DNA of 34,292 nt. Origin: Minisyncoccota bacterium. Lineage in GTDB: Bacteria; Patescibacteriota; Minisyncoccia; UBA6257. The notes under the pieces are model-generated. The model worked only from the letters and a program-made list of their open reading frames with translations, did not search any database and had not been told where the DNA came from. Position numbers and translations under genes: made by a program. Position 1 is the first letter of the stretch; each line of letters starts with the position of its first letter. Below are positions 1 through 8,666 of the stretch, piece by piece. Location: contig JAQTTC010000004.1 of the NCBI GenBank assembly GCA_028711005.1, positions 1-34,292 on the forward strand. Reading direction: 5' to 3'.

Positions 1-566
1 CCTAAAATAACAGGAACAGCTAACAAGAAAGAAAATTTATAAGCGATTTCTGGTTTTAATTTTCTTAATAAGCCGGTTGAAATAGTAAGTCCAGAACGAG
101 AGATTCCAGGGAAAAGAGCAACTGTTTGAGCTATACCAATAATTAAGGCATCAAAATAAGTAAGGTCTTCTATATTAAGATATTTAGGAATAATCTTTAA
201 AAACTTTGTTAAAATAAGAAATAAAGCGGTGATTAAAAAAGAAAAACCAATGAATTTTAGTGAAGAAAATTGAGCTTCTATTATTGATTGAAAGAAAAAA
301 CCAAAAATTGCAGCAGGAATAGTCCCAATAACAATAAGTTTAATTAATTTCCAGTTTCTTTTTTGCAATATTTTTATAATTTCTTGATAAAAAACTATTA
401 AGATTGCTCCTAAGGTACCAAAATGGAGAAGAGCACTAAATACAACAGAAGGGTCAGGGATTTGCCAAAAAATTTGAAGAACAGCTAAATGACCAGAACT
501 GGAAATTGGTAAGAATTCTGTTATACCTTGGACAACGCTTAAAATAATAGCTTGGGATGTATTCAT
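1..566 (-). CDS. uppP: Undecaprenyl-diphosphatase (UppP/BacA), partial, truncated by the window edge
   Basis: Reverse-strand translation from ATG at 566 begins MNTSQAIILSVVQGITEFLPISSSGHLAVLQIFWQIPDPSVVFSALLHFGT, with the UppP EFLPISSSGHL motif. Not in the ORF track because it has no stop in the window. Confidence 0.93.
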   Translation of the reverse strand, partial: MNTSQAIILSVVQGITEFLPISSSGHLAVLQIFWQIPDPSVVFSALLHFGTLGAILIVFYQEIIKILQKRNWKLIKLIVIGTIPAAIFGFFFQSIIEAQFSSLKFIGFSFLITALFLILTKFLKIIPKYLNIEDLTYFDALIIGIAQTVALFPGISRSGLTISTGLLRKLKPEIAYKFSFLLAVPVIL

Positions 567-582
567 GAAATTAATTTAAATG

Positions 583-656
583 TCGGGGTGGCGGGATTTG
601 AACCCACGGTCTCAGCGTCCCGAACGCTGCGTGTTAGGCCACTGCACTACACCCCG
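583..656 (-). tRNA. tRNA-Pro(CGG)
   Basis: Acceptor CGGGGTG/CACCCCG, anticodon arm CAGCG-TTCGGGA-CGCTG, T-arm GTGGG-TTCAAAT-CCCGC. 3' flank A-CAT, no encoded CCA. Confidence 0.95.
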
Positions 657-2165
657 CTAATTGACATAATATTTTTTTTTAATTTTTGTTTCTTCTTCTT
701 CTAAAATATTTTTATATTTGCTTTTAGCTCTCGTTTGTTTTTGTTTTAATTCTTTACCAGATAATTTGATTAATCCTTTTGCTCTGCTTTCTAGTATTTT
801 TGTATTATTTTTTTTAGGATCATCTAGCACTTCTTCAAGTAAAATACTTAAAATAGCTCCAATCTTAGGACCTGGCTTAAGTTGAAGTTTTTTAATAATA
901 TCATTGCCGTTAATTTTTAATATCTTTAAAGAAGGTTGTTTTCCTTCTAATTCCTGTAGAACTTTTTCTACTCTGAAAAGAAAATGACGCAAACGGAAAG
1001 GAAGAGCTTTAGGGCAACCGGAACCAATTCGATCAGCCTCTCTTACTTGAGCTAATTCTTGAATATTTTCTTTACCAACTTTAACTAATAATCTACGAAT
1101 AGCAGCATCGGTAGTAATTTCTGGGTCATAAACAAATTGGTGACAACGAATTAATTTTATAATTTTTTCAGATAAATTTTTTGGGAATTTTAAACGATTA
1201 AAAATTTTTGTTGCAATTTTAGCTCCTTGCCATTCATGACCGTAAAAAGTGGAATCCTTTCCTTCTCCTTCTTTCACTAATGGTTTGCCAATGTCATGGA
1301 ATAAACTGGCTAGTTTTACCTCTAAACTAAAATTTTTCTTTGAAGCATAATCTAAAGAGCGCCAAAGATGTTCCCAGACAGTATAAATGTGATGCTTATT
1401 TTGAGTTACTCCAATTGTTTGTTCTAGCTCAGGGCTAATTTCTTTTAGTAAATTGGTCTCTTGTAAAAGAAGAATCCCCTTGGATGCTTGTGGGGAATCT
1501 ATAATTTTAATAAATTCATCACGAATTCTCTCTTTAGAAATAAAAGATAAAAGTTGAGCATTTTCTTTTATTGCTTTAAATGTGTTTTTTTCAATTTCCC
1601 AGTTTTTACCTAATTCACAAGTCAATCTAATAGCTCTCATTAGTCTTAAACCATCTTCTTGGAATCGTTTATTAGGATCACCAACAGTACGAATAATTTT
1701 ATTTTTTAGATCTTTTTTCCCATCAAAAAGGTCAAGAATTTCGTATTTTATATCTTTATTTTCTGTTTTTTGGCCTTTTAGTTTTATAGCTATTGCATTT
1801 ATTGTAAAATCGCGACGACACAAATCTTCTTTTACTGTTTCAGCAAATTTTATTTCATCTGGGTGACGTTTGTCACTATATTTTCCTTCTTTACGAAAGG
1901 TTGTTATTTCAACAATTTTTAAACTTGGATTTTTTGAGTCAGTTTTTACAGCGATAGTACCAAAATTATTTTCATAAACATTGTCAGGAAAAAGTTCTTG
2001 TATTTGTTCAGGCAATGCATTAGTAGTAATATCCCAGTCTTTTGGTTGCTTATTTGGTAAATTCTCAAGAAGTAAATCACGAACACAGCCACCAACAATA
2101 TAGGCTTCAAAATTGGCTTGAGAAAGCTTTTGTAAAATACTTAAAATTTCGGAAGGTATTTGCAT
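657..2165 (-). CDS. cca: CCA tRNA nucleotidyltransferase / poly(A) polymerase family protein with HD domain
   Basis: AYIVGGCVRDLLL...KDWDITTNA nucleotidyltransferase motif, RRDFTINAIA, and HD motif SLFHDIGKP. Confidence 0.93.
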   Translation of the reverse strand: MQIPSEILSILQKLSQANFEAYIVGGCVRDLLLENLPNKQPKDWDITTNALPEQIQELFPDNVYENNFGTIAVKTDSKNPSLKIVEITTFRKEGKYSDKRHPDEIKFAETVKEDLCRRDFTINAIAIKLKGQKTENKDIKYEILDLFDGKKDLKNKIIRTVGDPNKRFQEDGLRLMRAIRLTCELGKNWEIEKNTFKAIKENAQLLSFISKERIRDEFIKIIDSPQASKGILLLQETNLLKEISPELEQTIGVTQNKHHIYTVWEHLWRSLDYASKKNFSLEVKLASLFHDIGKPLVKEGEGKDSTFYGHEWQGAKIATKIFNRLKFPKNLSEKIIKLIRCHQFVYDPEITTDAAIRRLLVKVGKENIQELAQVREADRIGSGCPKALPFRLRHFLFRVEKVLQELEGKQPSLKILKINGNDIIKKLQLKPGPKIGAILSILLEEVLDDPKKNNTKILESRAKGLIKLSGKELKQKQTRAKSKYKNILEEEETKIKKKYYVN

Positions 2166-2248
2166 AATTGCATTTTTTTCATTATAATTAAAAAACTATA
2201 AATGGTCTTCTTTTAATCATAGAGCAAAAGACTCTTTTTTTCAATCCT

Positions 2249-2322
2249 GCCCTCGTAGCTCAACTGGATAGAGTGTGTGGCTTCGAACCACAAGGTTGCA
2301 GGTTCGAGTCCTGCCGAGGGCA
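2249..2322 (+). tRNA. tRNA-Arg(TCG)
   Basis: Acceptor GCCCTCG/CGAGGGC, anticodon arm TGTGG-CTTCGAA-CCACA, T-arm GCAGG-TTCGAGT-CCTGC, A20-type D-loop (GGATA). Confidence 0.95.
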
Positions 2323-2326
2323 CATT

Positions 2327-2397
2327 GCCCCCATAACTCAACGGCAGAGTAGTGGCCTCTTAAGCCATTAATCCAGGTTCGAATCCTGGTGGGGGCA
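2327..2397 (+). tRNA. tRNA-Lys(CTT)
   Basis: Acceptor GCCCCCA/TGGGGGC, anticodon arm GTGGC-CTCTTAA-GCCAT, T-arm CCAGG-TTCGAAT-CCTGG. Confidence 0.93.
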
Positions 2398-2406
2398 CGA
2401 GGATTT

Positions 2407-2488
2407 GGAGGGGTGGCAGAATGGTAATGCGCCAGTCTTGAAAACTGGTGCCCGAAAGGGCTTGCAGGTTCGAGTCCTGTCCCCTCCG
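2407..2488 (+). tRNA. tRNA-Ser(TGA)
   Basis: Acceptor GGAGGGG/CCCCTCC, anticodon arm CCAGT-CTTGAAA-ACTGG, long variable arm (gcccgaaagggc), T-arm GCAGG-TTCGAGT-CCTGT. Confidence 0.95.
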
Positions 2489-2506
2489 CTTATTTCTTAT
2501 TTAAAT

Positions 2507-3985
2507 ATGAAAAAAAAAGACAAACAATTAAGTTTAGTTCCTCGTCCTCCTGTTGTTGTTATTTTAGGTCATGTTGATCACGGAAAAACAAGCCTTTTAG
2601 ATTATATTAAAAAAACAAAAATAGCTGACAAAGAATCAGGAGGAATTACCCAACATGTCGGAGCTTATGAAATAGAGATAAATAAAAATAAAATTACTTT
2701 TATTGATACGCCAGGGCATGAGGCTTTTTCTAAGATTCGTTCACGAGGAGCAAAAGTTGCTGATATTGCCGTTCTAGTAGTTGCTGTTGACGAAGGAGTA
2801 AAACCTCAGACAAAAGAATCTTTTAAAATTATTCAAAAAGAAAATATTCCATTTATTGTAGCAATTACTAAAATTGATAAATCAGTAAATAATTTAGAAA
2901 AAATAAAAAATGAATTAGCCGAAGGAGGTATTCTCTTAGAAGGAAGGGGCGGAGATGTTCCTTTTGTTGGGGTTTCTTCAAAAGATGGTCAAGGGATTGA
3001 CGATCTTCTGGAATTGATAATTCTTTTATCAGAGATGCAAGAACTTAAAGCTGACCCCAGTAATCCAGCATCAGGAGTGGTAATAGAATCACACATAGAT
3101 CGTTTTCGAGGTAATACAGCTAGTTTAATTATTACTGATGGGGTTTTAAGGGTAAAAGATGAAATAGTAGCAGGAGAGGTGTCAGGAAAAATAAAAATAT
3201 TAGAGAATTTTCAAGGTGAACCTATAAAAGAAGCTACTTTCTCTTCTCCTGTTAGAGTTGTTGGCTTTGAAGGATTGGCACCAGTTGGGGAGCAATTTTT
3301 TACAGGAAAAAAAGGTATTCAAATAGTGGAACCATCTCAAAGAACAATAAGTGTTAGTAAAGAATTGGGTCAAAAAGATTCAGAAATCAAGATTCCACTT
3401 GTTATTAAAACTGATGCCTTTGGTTCTGGAGAAGCTTTGGAAGAAGTTATTAATAAATTAGGTAAAGAAAAAAAATGGCTTTTTTTGCTTTTTAAAAATG
3501 AGACAGGAGATATTTCTGAAAGTGATGTTAAAATAATTCCTTCAGGACAGGTTTTAATTATTGGTTTTCGAGTTAAAAAAAAGCCGGAAATCAATAATCT
3601 AATCTTAGCTAATAAAGATTTAGTTTTAATTGAAGGAGATATTATTTATGAAATTACTGATAAAATTGAAGAGATTGTAAAAAAGAAATTTATTGAAAAA
3701 CCAACAGAAGAAATAATCGGAAAATTAGAAGTTTTAGCTATTTTTAATCCAGTTAAAGGTAGTCAGTTAATAGGAGGAAAAGTTATTGAAGGTAAAGTTC
3801 AAAACAAGAATAACTTTAAGTTAGTTCGTGAAGAAGAAATTCTTAGTCAAGGGAAAATTATAAATTTACAAAGAAATAAGATAGAGGTGCCAGAAGTAAA
3901 GGCAGGAGAAGAATGTGGCTTATTGGTTTCAAGGTCTAAAGAATTACAGAAAGGTGACCAACTTATATTCTTTCGAAAAATTTGA
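2507..3985 (+). CDS. infB: Translation initiation factor IF-2, short form (start corrected from 2405)
   Basis: [44 protein letters not shown] and TKID GTPase motifs. The ORF-track start at 2405 reads through tRNA-Ser; the in-frame ATG at 2507 is the plausible start. Confidence 0.95.
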   Translation: MKKKDKQLSLVPRPPVVVILGHVDHGKTSLLDYIKKTKIADKESGGITQHVGAYEIEINKNKITFIDTPGHEAFSKIRSRGAKVADIAVLVVAVDEGVKPQTKESFKIIQKENIPFIVAITKIDKSVNNLEKIKNELAEGGILLEGRGGDVPFVGVSSKDGQGIDDLLELIILLSEMQELKADPSNPASGVVIESHIDRFRGNTASLIITDGVLRVKDEIVAGEVSGKIKILENFQGEPIKEATFSSPVRVVGFEGLAPVGEQFFTGKKGIQIVEPSQRTISVSKELGQKDSEIKIPLVIKTDAFGSGEALEEVINKLGKEKKWLFLLFKNETGDISESDVKIIPSGQVLIIGFRVKKKPEINNLILANKDLVLIEGDIIYEITDKIEEIVKKKFIEKPTEEIIGKLEVLAIFNPVKGSQLIGGKVIEGKVQNKNNFKLVREEEILSQGKIINLQRNKIEVPEVKAGEECGLLVSRSKELQKGDQLIFFRKI

Positions 3986-4059
3986 TAATAATTTATTCCG
4001 AATTAAGTAAAAAGGTTGAATTAAATCAAAAACATATATATAATAGCTAAGAGATTTTT

Positions 4060-4105
4060 AATTAAGTTATTGTATGCTATGTAGCATCAAAATACTTAAT
4101 TTTTT
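4060..4105 (+). terminator. Putative intrinsic terminator downstream of infB
   Basis: AATTAAGT ... ATGCTA/TAGCAT ... ACTTAATT followed by a T run. Confidence 0.5.
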
Positions 4106-4211
4106 ACTAAAAGTTCCTAAGAATTTTGCTTGTAAAGAGAATTGAATTTTTGAAAGAATATTATTTGTAATTTGTAATAAGAAAAAAGGTAAAGAATACT
4201 TAAGGAGCTAA

Positions 4212-4287
4212 GGCCATGTGGTGAAGTAGCTAACACAGCGGTCTGCAAAACCGTTATTCGTGGGTGCAAGTCCCACCATGGCCTCCA
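4212..4287 (+). tRNA. tRNA-Cys(GCA), CCA encoded
   Basis: Acceptor GGCCATG/CATGGCC, anticodon arm GCGGT-CTGCAAA-ACCGT, T-arm GTGGG-TGCAAGT-CCCAC, then T-CCA. Confidence 0.93.
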
Positions 4288-4288
4288 G

Positions 4289-4372
4289 GCCCAGGTGGCG
4301 GAATTGGTATACGCAAAGGACTTAAAATCCTTGGCTTTTCGAAGCTTGTGGGTTCGAGTCCCACCCTGGGCA
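4289..4372 (+). tRNA. tRNA-Leu(TAA)
   Basis: Acceptor GCCCAGG/CCTGGGC, anticodon arm AAGGA-CTTAAAA-TCCTT, long variable arm, T-arm GTGGG-TTCGAGT-CCCAC. Confidence 0.95.
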
Positions 4373-4374
4373 CT

Positions 4375-4405
4375 AAAAAACATCCTGTTTTAACAGGATG
4401 TTTTA
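4375..4405. terminator. Bidirectional intrinsic terminator between tRNA-Leu and the convergent 3D-domain gene
   Basis: AAAAAA-CATCCTG-TTTTAA-CAGGATG-TTTT. Confidence 0.85.
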
Positions 4406-4422
4406 ATTACATTATTTTTTAA

Positions 4423-4941
4423 TTAATAGTCTAGTATTTCCATAATTGTTTCTTGAATTCCAAATTCTTTTGCAGATTGTCGGTCAGGAAACCAAATATC
4501 TATTCTTGTATCTTTAAACCTTGAATTCATTCTATCTTCAACAATAAAAATTTTATCTTCAAAGAGCTCAGGGAGTCTTACCTTAGTACCAAAAGGTAAA
4601 AAATTAGCAGCAAGAACTCCATCATAGACTCGAGCACCAGAAGCAGTAATAAATGGATCACCTTCAGTCTGGTCAGGAGTTGAAGAATAAGCCGTGACAG
4701 AAATTTTTCTTACCTGAATTAAGAAAGGCCTGTTTATAGGAGTTAAAAAAGTATTATTTGAGGCATAATATGACTCTTTTTCTTCATTTAAGCTTTCTTG
4801 TTCAGAATCATCATTAAAAGAGTCATTAATGATAACAGAAGGAGACCCTTCTACTAAAACACCAGGTAAAAAACTGAAAAAAGCAAAAAACAGGGCAATA
4901 GTAATAAAACCTATCTTATGCGTTTCACTGTTAATATTCAT
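4423..4941 (-). CDS. Secreted or membrane-anchored 3D-domain (RlpA-like/MltA-like barrel) protein
   Basis: N-terminal hydrophobic segment; C-terminal VTAYSSTPDQTEGDPFITASG...GTKVRLPE...FIVEDRMN...DIWF typical of the 3D domain. Confidence 0.85.
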   Translation of the reverse strand: MNINSETHKIGFITIALFFAFFSFLPGVLVEGSPSVIINDSFNDDSEQESLNEEKESYYASNNTFLTPINRPFLIQVRKISVTAYSSTPDQTEGDPFITASGARVYDGVLAANFLPFGTKVRLPELFEDKIFIVEDRMNSRFKDTRIDIWFPDRQSAKEFGIQETIMEILDY

Positions 4942-4984
4942 GTTTTAATTAATTATTTTGAGATTTATTATTTATTCTTTGCAT

Positions 4985-5005
4985 TAAAAAACTCCCTTTT
5001 GGGAG
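4985..5005 (-). terminator. Intrinsic-terminator-like hairpin in the 5' region of the 3D-domain gene
   Basis: Minus strand CTCCC-AAAA-GGGAG-TTTTTT. Confidence 0.7.
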
Positions 5006-5018
5006 ATATTACTATGTT

Positions 5019-5046
5019 ATTTTATCATATTATAATAATTTGTCAA
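5019..5046 (-). promoter_or_regulatory. Putative sigma70-type promoter for the 3D-domain gene
   Basis: Minus strand TTGACA-N16-TAAAAT with an extended TGN before the -10. Confidence 0.65.
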
Positions 5047-5108
5047 TAGCAGAGGATAGGTTGCATTTTTTTTCTCTTTAAGATAAACTTAATAAAACTA
5101 TCATTCAT

Positions 5109-5199
5109 GGAGGGTTGACTGAGTGGTCCAAAGTAGCGGTTTGCTAAACCGTGGCTGTCTAAAAGCGGCCCGTGGGTTCGAATCCCACACCCTCCGCCA
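5109..5199 (+). tRNA. tRNA-Ser(GCT), CCA encoded
   Basis: Acceptor GGAGGGT/ACCCTCC, anticodon arm GCGGT-TTGCTAA-ACCGT, long variable arm, T-arm GTGGG-TTCGAAT-CCCAC, then G-CCA. Confidence 0.94.
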
Positions 5200-5329
5200 A
5201 GAATTTTTTATCTGCATAGCTCGATTAACTAAAAGTAAGTTATGGATAAAATTAATGATTATTTAATAAAATATTTAATTTGATAAGATTATTTGATTTA
5301 ATATTGATATTTAAATAATGCTTTATTTT

Positions 5330-5440
5330 ACATACCTTGAGTAGGAGACTAACAAAATAGTCTAAAAGTCCTTAAATACCTGGTGTTTAACTTGGGCAAC
5401 TCACTAATTTTAAAACTCAGTTTTGGGTTTTTATTTTTTT
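5330..5440 (+). ncRNA. Candidate structured RNA or rpsO leader element (unassigned family)
   Basis: More GC-rich island in an AT-rich intergenic region; hairpin AGACTA/TAGTCT; ends in a terminator-like hairpin. Confidence 0.35.
5412..5440 (+). terminator. Terminator-like hairpin upstream of rpsO
   Basis: AAAACTC-AGTTTT-GGGTTTT followed by TATTTTTTT (one G-U pair). Confidence 0.55.
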
Positions 5441-5487
5441 GATATTGATTTAATAAGAAGATTATGATAATATAAAAATATTGAAAT

Positions 5488-5748
5488 ATGCTGAATACAA
5501 AACAAAAAGAAAAAGTTATTAAAGAATTTGCTACTCATAAGAAGGACACAGGGTCTCCTGAAGTTCAAATTGCTTTGCTGACAAAAAGAATAAAATTATT
5601 AAGCAAACATTTAAAAGAACATCAAAAAGATTATCATTCTAGGAGAGGTCTTTTGAGTATGGTTTCAGAAAGAAGAAGGCTCTTGTCTTATTTAAAGAAA
5701 GAATCAGTTCGTCGTTATAATAAAGTCGTAGAAAAGCTTGGTTTATAA
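5488..5748 (+). CDS. rpsO: 30S ribosomal protein S15
   Basis: [38 protein letters not shown]...RRRLLSYLK is the S15 signature. Confidence 0.98.
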   Translation: MLNTKQKEKVIKEFATHKKDTGSPEVQIALLTKRIKLLSKHLKEHQKDYHSRRGLLSMVSERRRLLSYLKKESVRRYNKVVEKLGL

Positions 5749-5802
5749 TAAACAAGTTTTAAATAAATGGTTGCTGTAATTTTATAAGAAAGATCATTGT
5801 TT

Positions 5803-6363
5803 ATGGTTATTAGAAATAAAAATCAAAGAATAGCGGTTTTCATAGATGTGCAAAATCTTTATCATTCTGCAAAAAATCTTTATGGTGCTCGAGTAAATTT
5901 TAAAAATCTTCTTTTAGAAGCTGTTACTGGGCGTCAATTAATTAGAGCGATTGCTTATGTAGCAAAAGCTGATGAGCCTGGGGAGGCTTCTTTTTTTGAT
6001 GCATTAGAAAAAGCTGGCATAGAAGTAAGGGTTAAAGATTTACAAGTTTACCCTGATGGAACAAAAAAAGGAGACTGGGATGTAGGTTTAGCTATTGATG
6101 CAGTCAGATTGTCTTCTGGCTTAGATGCTATTGTCTTAATAAGTGGAGATGGTGATTTTGTTCCTCTAGTTGAATATTTAAAGGCGTTAGGAAAACATGT
6201 TGAGGTAATCGCTTTTGGAAGAACTACCTCGTTTTATTTGAAAGAAGAAGTTGATGAGTTTTTAGATATAGATTCAAAATCAGATTACTTTCTTTTATCT
6301 CCTTCAAAGGAAGGTTTTTATAAAAAGATACCAAAAATTATTAAGACTAAACTTAAAAAATAA
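5803..6363 (+). CDS. NYN-domain (LabA/DUF88-like, PIN-fold) predicted ribonuclease
   Basis: AVFIDVQNLYHS ... KKGDWDVGLAIDAV ... IVLISGDGDFVPLVEYLKALGKHVEVIAFG. ATG at 5803 preferred over the TTG start at 5797 used by the ORF track. Confidence 0.9.
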   Translation: MVIRNKNQRIAVFIDVQNLYHSAKNLYGARVNFKNLLLEAVTGRQLIRAIAYVAKADEPGEASFFDALEKAGIEVRVKDLQVYPDGTKKGDWDVGLAIDAVRLSSGLDAIVLISGDGDFVPLVEYLKALGKHVEVIAFGRTTSFYLKEEVDEFLDIDSKSDYFLLSPSKEGFYKKIPKIIKTKLKK

Positions 6364-6396
6364 ACTTTTTGACAAAGATAAATTGAATTTATAAAA

Positions 6397-8526
6397 ATGC
6401 AAAAAAAACAATATCAATTAAAAGCAGGTGACAAATCTATAACAGTAGAATTTTCTAATCTTGCTGAGCAAACTAACGGCTCAGTAATGGTTAGAATGGG
6501 AGATACTATAGTATTAGCTTCAGCTGTTATGGGTAAAGAAGATAGAGCAGATTTAGGGTTTTTCCCTTTACTAGTAGACTATGAAGAAAAATACTATGCT
6601 GCAGGTAAAATTTATGGCAGTCGTTTTATGAGAAGAGAATCTCGTCCATCAGAAACGGCTATTTTAAATGATAGGCTTATAGATAGAACAATAAGACCTC
6701 TTTTTTCTGATAAATTAAGAAGGGAAATACAAGTTGTGATTACTTGCTTGTCTATTGATGAGGAGAATGACCCAGATATTTTAAGTATTATAGCAGCTTC
6801 GTTGGCCCTGGGGGTTTCTAATATTCCTTGGCAAGGCCCGGTAGCAGCAGCAAGAATTAGCTGGTCAGAAGAAAAAGGGTTTTTAGTTAATCCCAATTAT
6901 CAAGAAAAAGAAAAAGCATCATTAAATGTAGTTGTTTCTGGACCGAATGATTTAATAAATATGTTGGAGGCAGGAGCTAATGAGGTTTCTGAGGAAGTTT
7001 TTAAAGAAGCAATTGAATTAGGTCAAAAGGAAATATCAAATTTAAATAAACAATTAATAGAGATTATTAATGAAATAGGAAAGCCAAAAGAAGAGATTGC
7101 TTTTCAAGAATGGAATAAAGATGTAGAAAAAGAAATAGAAACTTTCTTAAAAGATAAATTAGAAACAGCTCTTTATGTTCAAGACAAGACAGAAAGAGAT
7201 GATAAATTATCAATTTTAAAAGAAGAATTAATTAAATATTTGGAATCTAAAGATTACCCAGAAGAATCTTTGAAAGATGTTGGTTCTATTTTTCATGATC
7301 AAATTGACAAAGTTGTTCATAAAAATGTTTTAGAAAAAGATAAAAGGCCAGATTTAAGAAAACTAGATGAAATTAGGAATTTAGAAATGGAAGTTGATAT
7401 ATTGCCTCGACCTCATGGTTCAGCTCTTTTCATGAGAGGGAAAACCCATGCTTTATCTGTGGTTACTTTAGGGTCGCCAAGTGATGTTTTGCTTTTGCAA
7501 GGAATGGAAGTAACAGGTGAAAAAAGATTTTTACATCATTATAATTTTCCATCTTATTCTTCCGGGGAAGTTGGTCCTTTACGCGGTCCTGGAAGAAGAG
7601 AAATTGGTCATGGGGCCTTAGGAGAAAAAGCTCTTCTTCCTGTTATTCCTTTACAAGAAGAATTTCCTTATACAATTAGAATTGTTTCTGAGATTTTATC
7701 TTCTAATGGATCGACTTCAATGGCAGCGACCTGTGCTTCTTCTTTAGCTTTAATGGCCAGTGGAGTTCCTATCAAATCTCATGTATCAGGAATTGCTATG
7801 GGTTTAATGACTGATGGTAAAGGAAAGTATAAAATTTTAACTGATATTCAAGGACCAGAAGATCACTATGGTGATATGGACTTTAAGGCTGCTGGAACTA
7901 AAAACGGGATTACTGCCTTACAAATGGATGTAAAAATAAAAGGAGTAAATATGCAAATAGTATCTGACATATTAGACAGATCAAAAGAAGCTAGGTTCTT
8001 TATTCTAGATAAGATGAATCAAGTTATTTCTGAGCCTAGAAAGAATCTTTCTCCTTTTGCACCGAGAATATTCACTTTAAAAATTAAAAAAGAACAAATA
8101 GGCAGTCTTATCGGACCTGGGGGTAAAGTTATTAATAAAATTATTGAAGATAATGAAGTAGCGATAGACATTGAAGAAGATGGTACAGTTTTTATAACTG
8201 CTCCTGATGAAAATAAAGCTCAGTCAGCTATTCAAGAGATAAAAAATATAACCAAAGAATTTGTTCCAGGTGAACTAGTGGACGGAAAAGTATCTCAAAT
8301 TAGAGATTTTGGGGCAATCATAGATCTAGGAGGCACAAAAGAAGGGCTTCTTCATATTTCTGAGTTAGCTCCATGGCACGTAGCGAAAGTAGAAGATATT
8401 ATTCATCAAGACGAAAAACTAAAATTAAAAATAAAAAAAGTAGAGGCTAATGGGAAAATATCTCTTTCATTAAAAGATGTTAGTCATCCAAAAGATGATG
8501 AAAAAAATAAAAGAAATAAAAAATAA
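6397..8526 (+). CDS. pnp: Polyribonucleotide nucleotidyltransferase (PNPase)
   Basis: RNase PH repeats, KH domain (IGSLIGPGGKVINKI) and C-terminal S1 domain (GELVDGKVSQIRDFGAIIDL). Confidence 0.98.
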   Translation: MQKKQYQLKAGDKSITVEFSNLAEQTNGSVMVRMGDTIVLASAVMGKEDRADLGFFPLLVDYEEKYYAAGKIYGSRFMRRESRPSETAILNDRLIDRTIRPLFSDKLRREIQVVITCLSIDEENDPDILSIIAASLALGVSNIPWQGPVAAARISWSEEKGFLVNPNYQEKEKASLNVVVSGPNDLINMLEAGANEVSEEVFKEAIELGQKEISNLNKQLIEIINEIGKPKEEIAFQEWNKDVEKEIETFLKDKLETALYVQDKTERDDKLSILKEELIKYLESKDYPEESLKDVGSIFHDQIDKVVHKNVLEKDKRPDLRKLDEIRNLEMEVDILPRPHGSALFMRGKTHALSVVTLGSPSDVLLLQGMEVTGEKRFLHHYNFPSYSSGEVGPLRGPGRREIGHGALGEKALLPVIPLQEEFPYTIRIVSEILSSNGSTSMAATCASSLALMASGVPIKSHVSGIAMGLMTDGKGKYKILTDIQGPEDHYGDMDFKAAGTKNGITALQMDVKIKGVNMQIVSDILDRSKEARFFILDKMNQVISEPRKNLSPFAPRIFTLKIKKEQIGSLIGPGGKVINKIIEDNEVAIDIEEDGTVFITAPDENKAQSAIQEIKNITKEFVPGELVDGKVSQIRDFGAIIDLGGTKEGLLHISELAPWHVAKVEDIIHQDEKLKLKIKKVEANGKISLSLKDVSHPKDDEKNKRNKK

Positions 8527-8548
8527 AATTTTGAGGTAAATCGAGTTT

Positions 8549-8582
8549 ATTAAAAAGAGAGTAATACTCTCTTTTTAATTTG
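8549..8582 (+). terminator. Intrinsic terminator after pnp
   Basis: ATTAAAAAGAGAGT-AAT-ACTCTCTTTTTAAT, 14-bp perfect stem. Confidence 0.85.
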
Positions 8583-8585
8583 GGG

Positions 8586-8613
8586 TTGACTTTAATTTTT
8601 ATAATATTATAAT
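8586..8613 (+). promoter_or_regulatory. Putative promoter for the 8667-ftsH unit
   Basis: TTGACT-N16-TATAAT. Confidence 0.6.
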
Positions 8614-8666
8614 TAATATAGTAAAGTACTAAAGACTCTAAAATTTTTTAACTTTAATTTAAAAAT

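Noticed and set aside
1582-1866. 94-aa plus-strand ORF opposite cca
   Set aside because: Shadow ORF inside a strongly supported gene. The same reasoning applies to 3370-3594, 6612-6896, 9029-9295, 10503-10835, 12292-12480, 12414-12599, 18856-19050, 22057-22260, 23183-23410, 28741-28923, 28973-29308, 31116-31304, 32094-32291, 32729-32923, 33294-33539 and 33576-33788.
2405-2506. N-terminal extension of IF-2 in the ORF track (MEGWQNGNAPVLKTGARKGLQVRVLSPP)
   Set aside because: This is a translation of tRNA-Ser(TGA); true start is ATG at 2507.
4117-4383. 88-aa minus-strand ORF (MFFSAQGGTRTHKLRKAKDF...)
   Set aside because: Antisense translation of tRNA-Cys and tRNA-Leu; a well-known artefact class.
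8586-8660. Possible ncRNA between pnp and the 8667 ORF
   Set aside because: Adequately explained by a terminator followed by a promoter.
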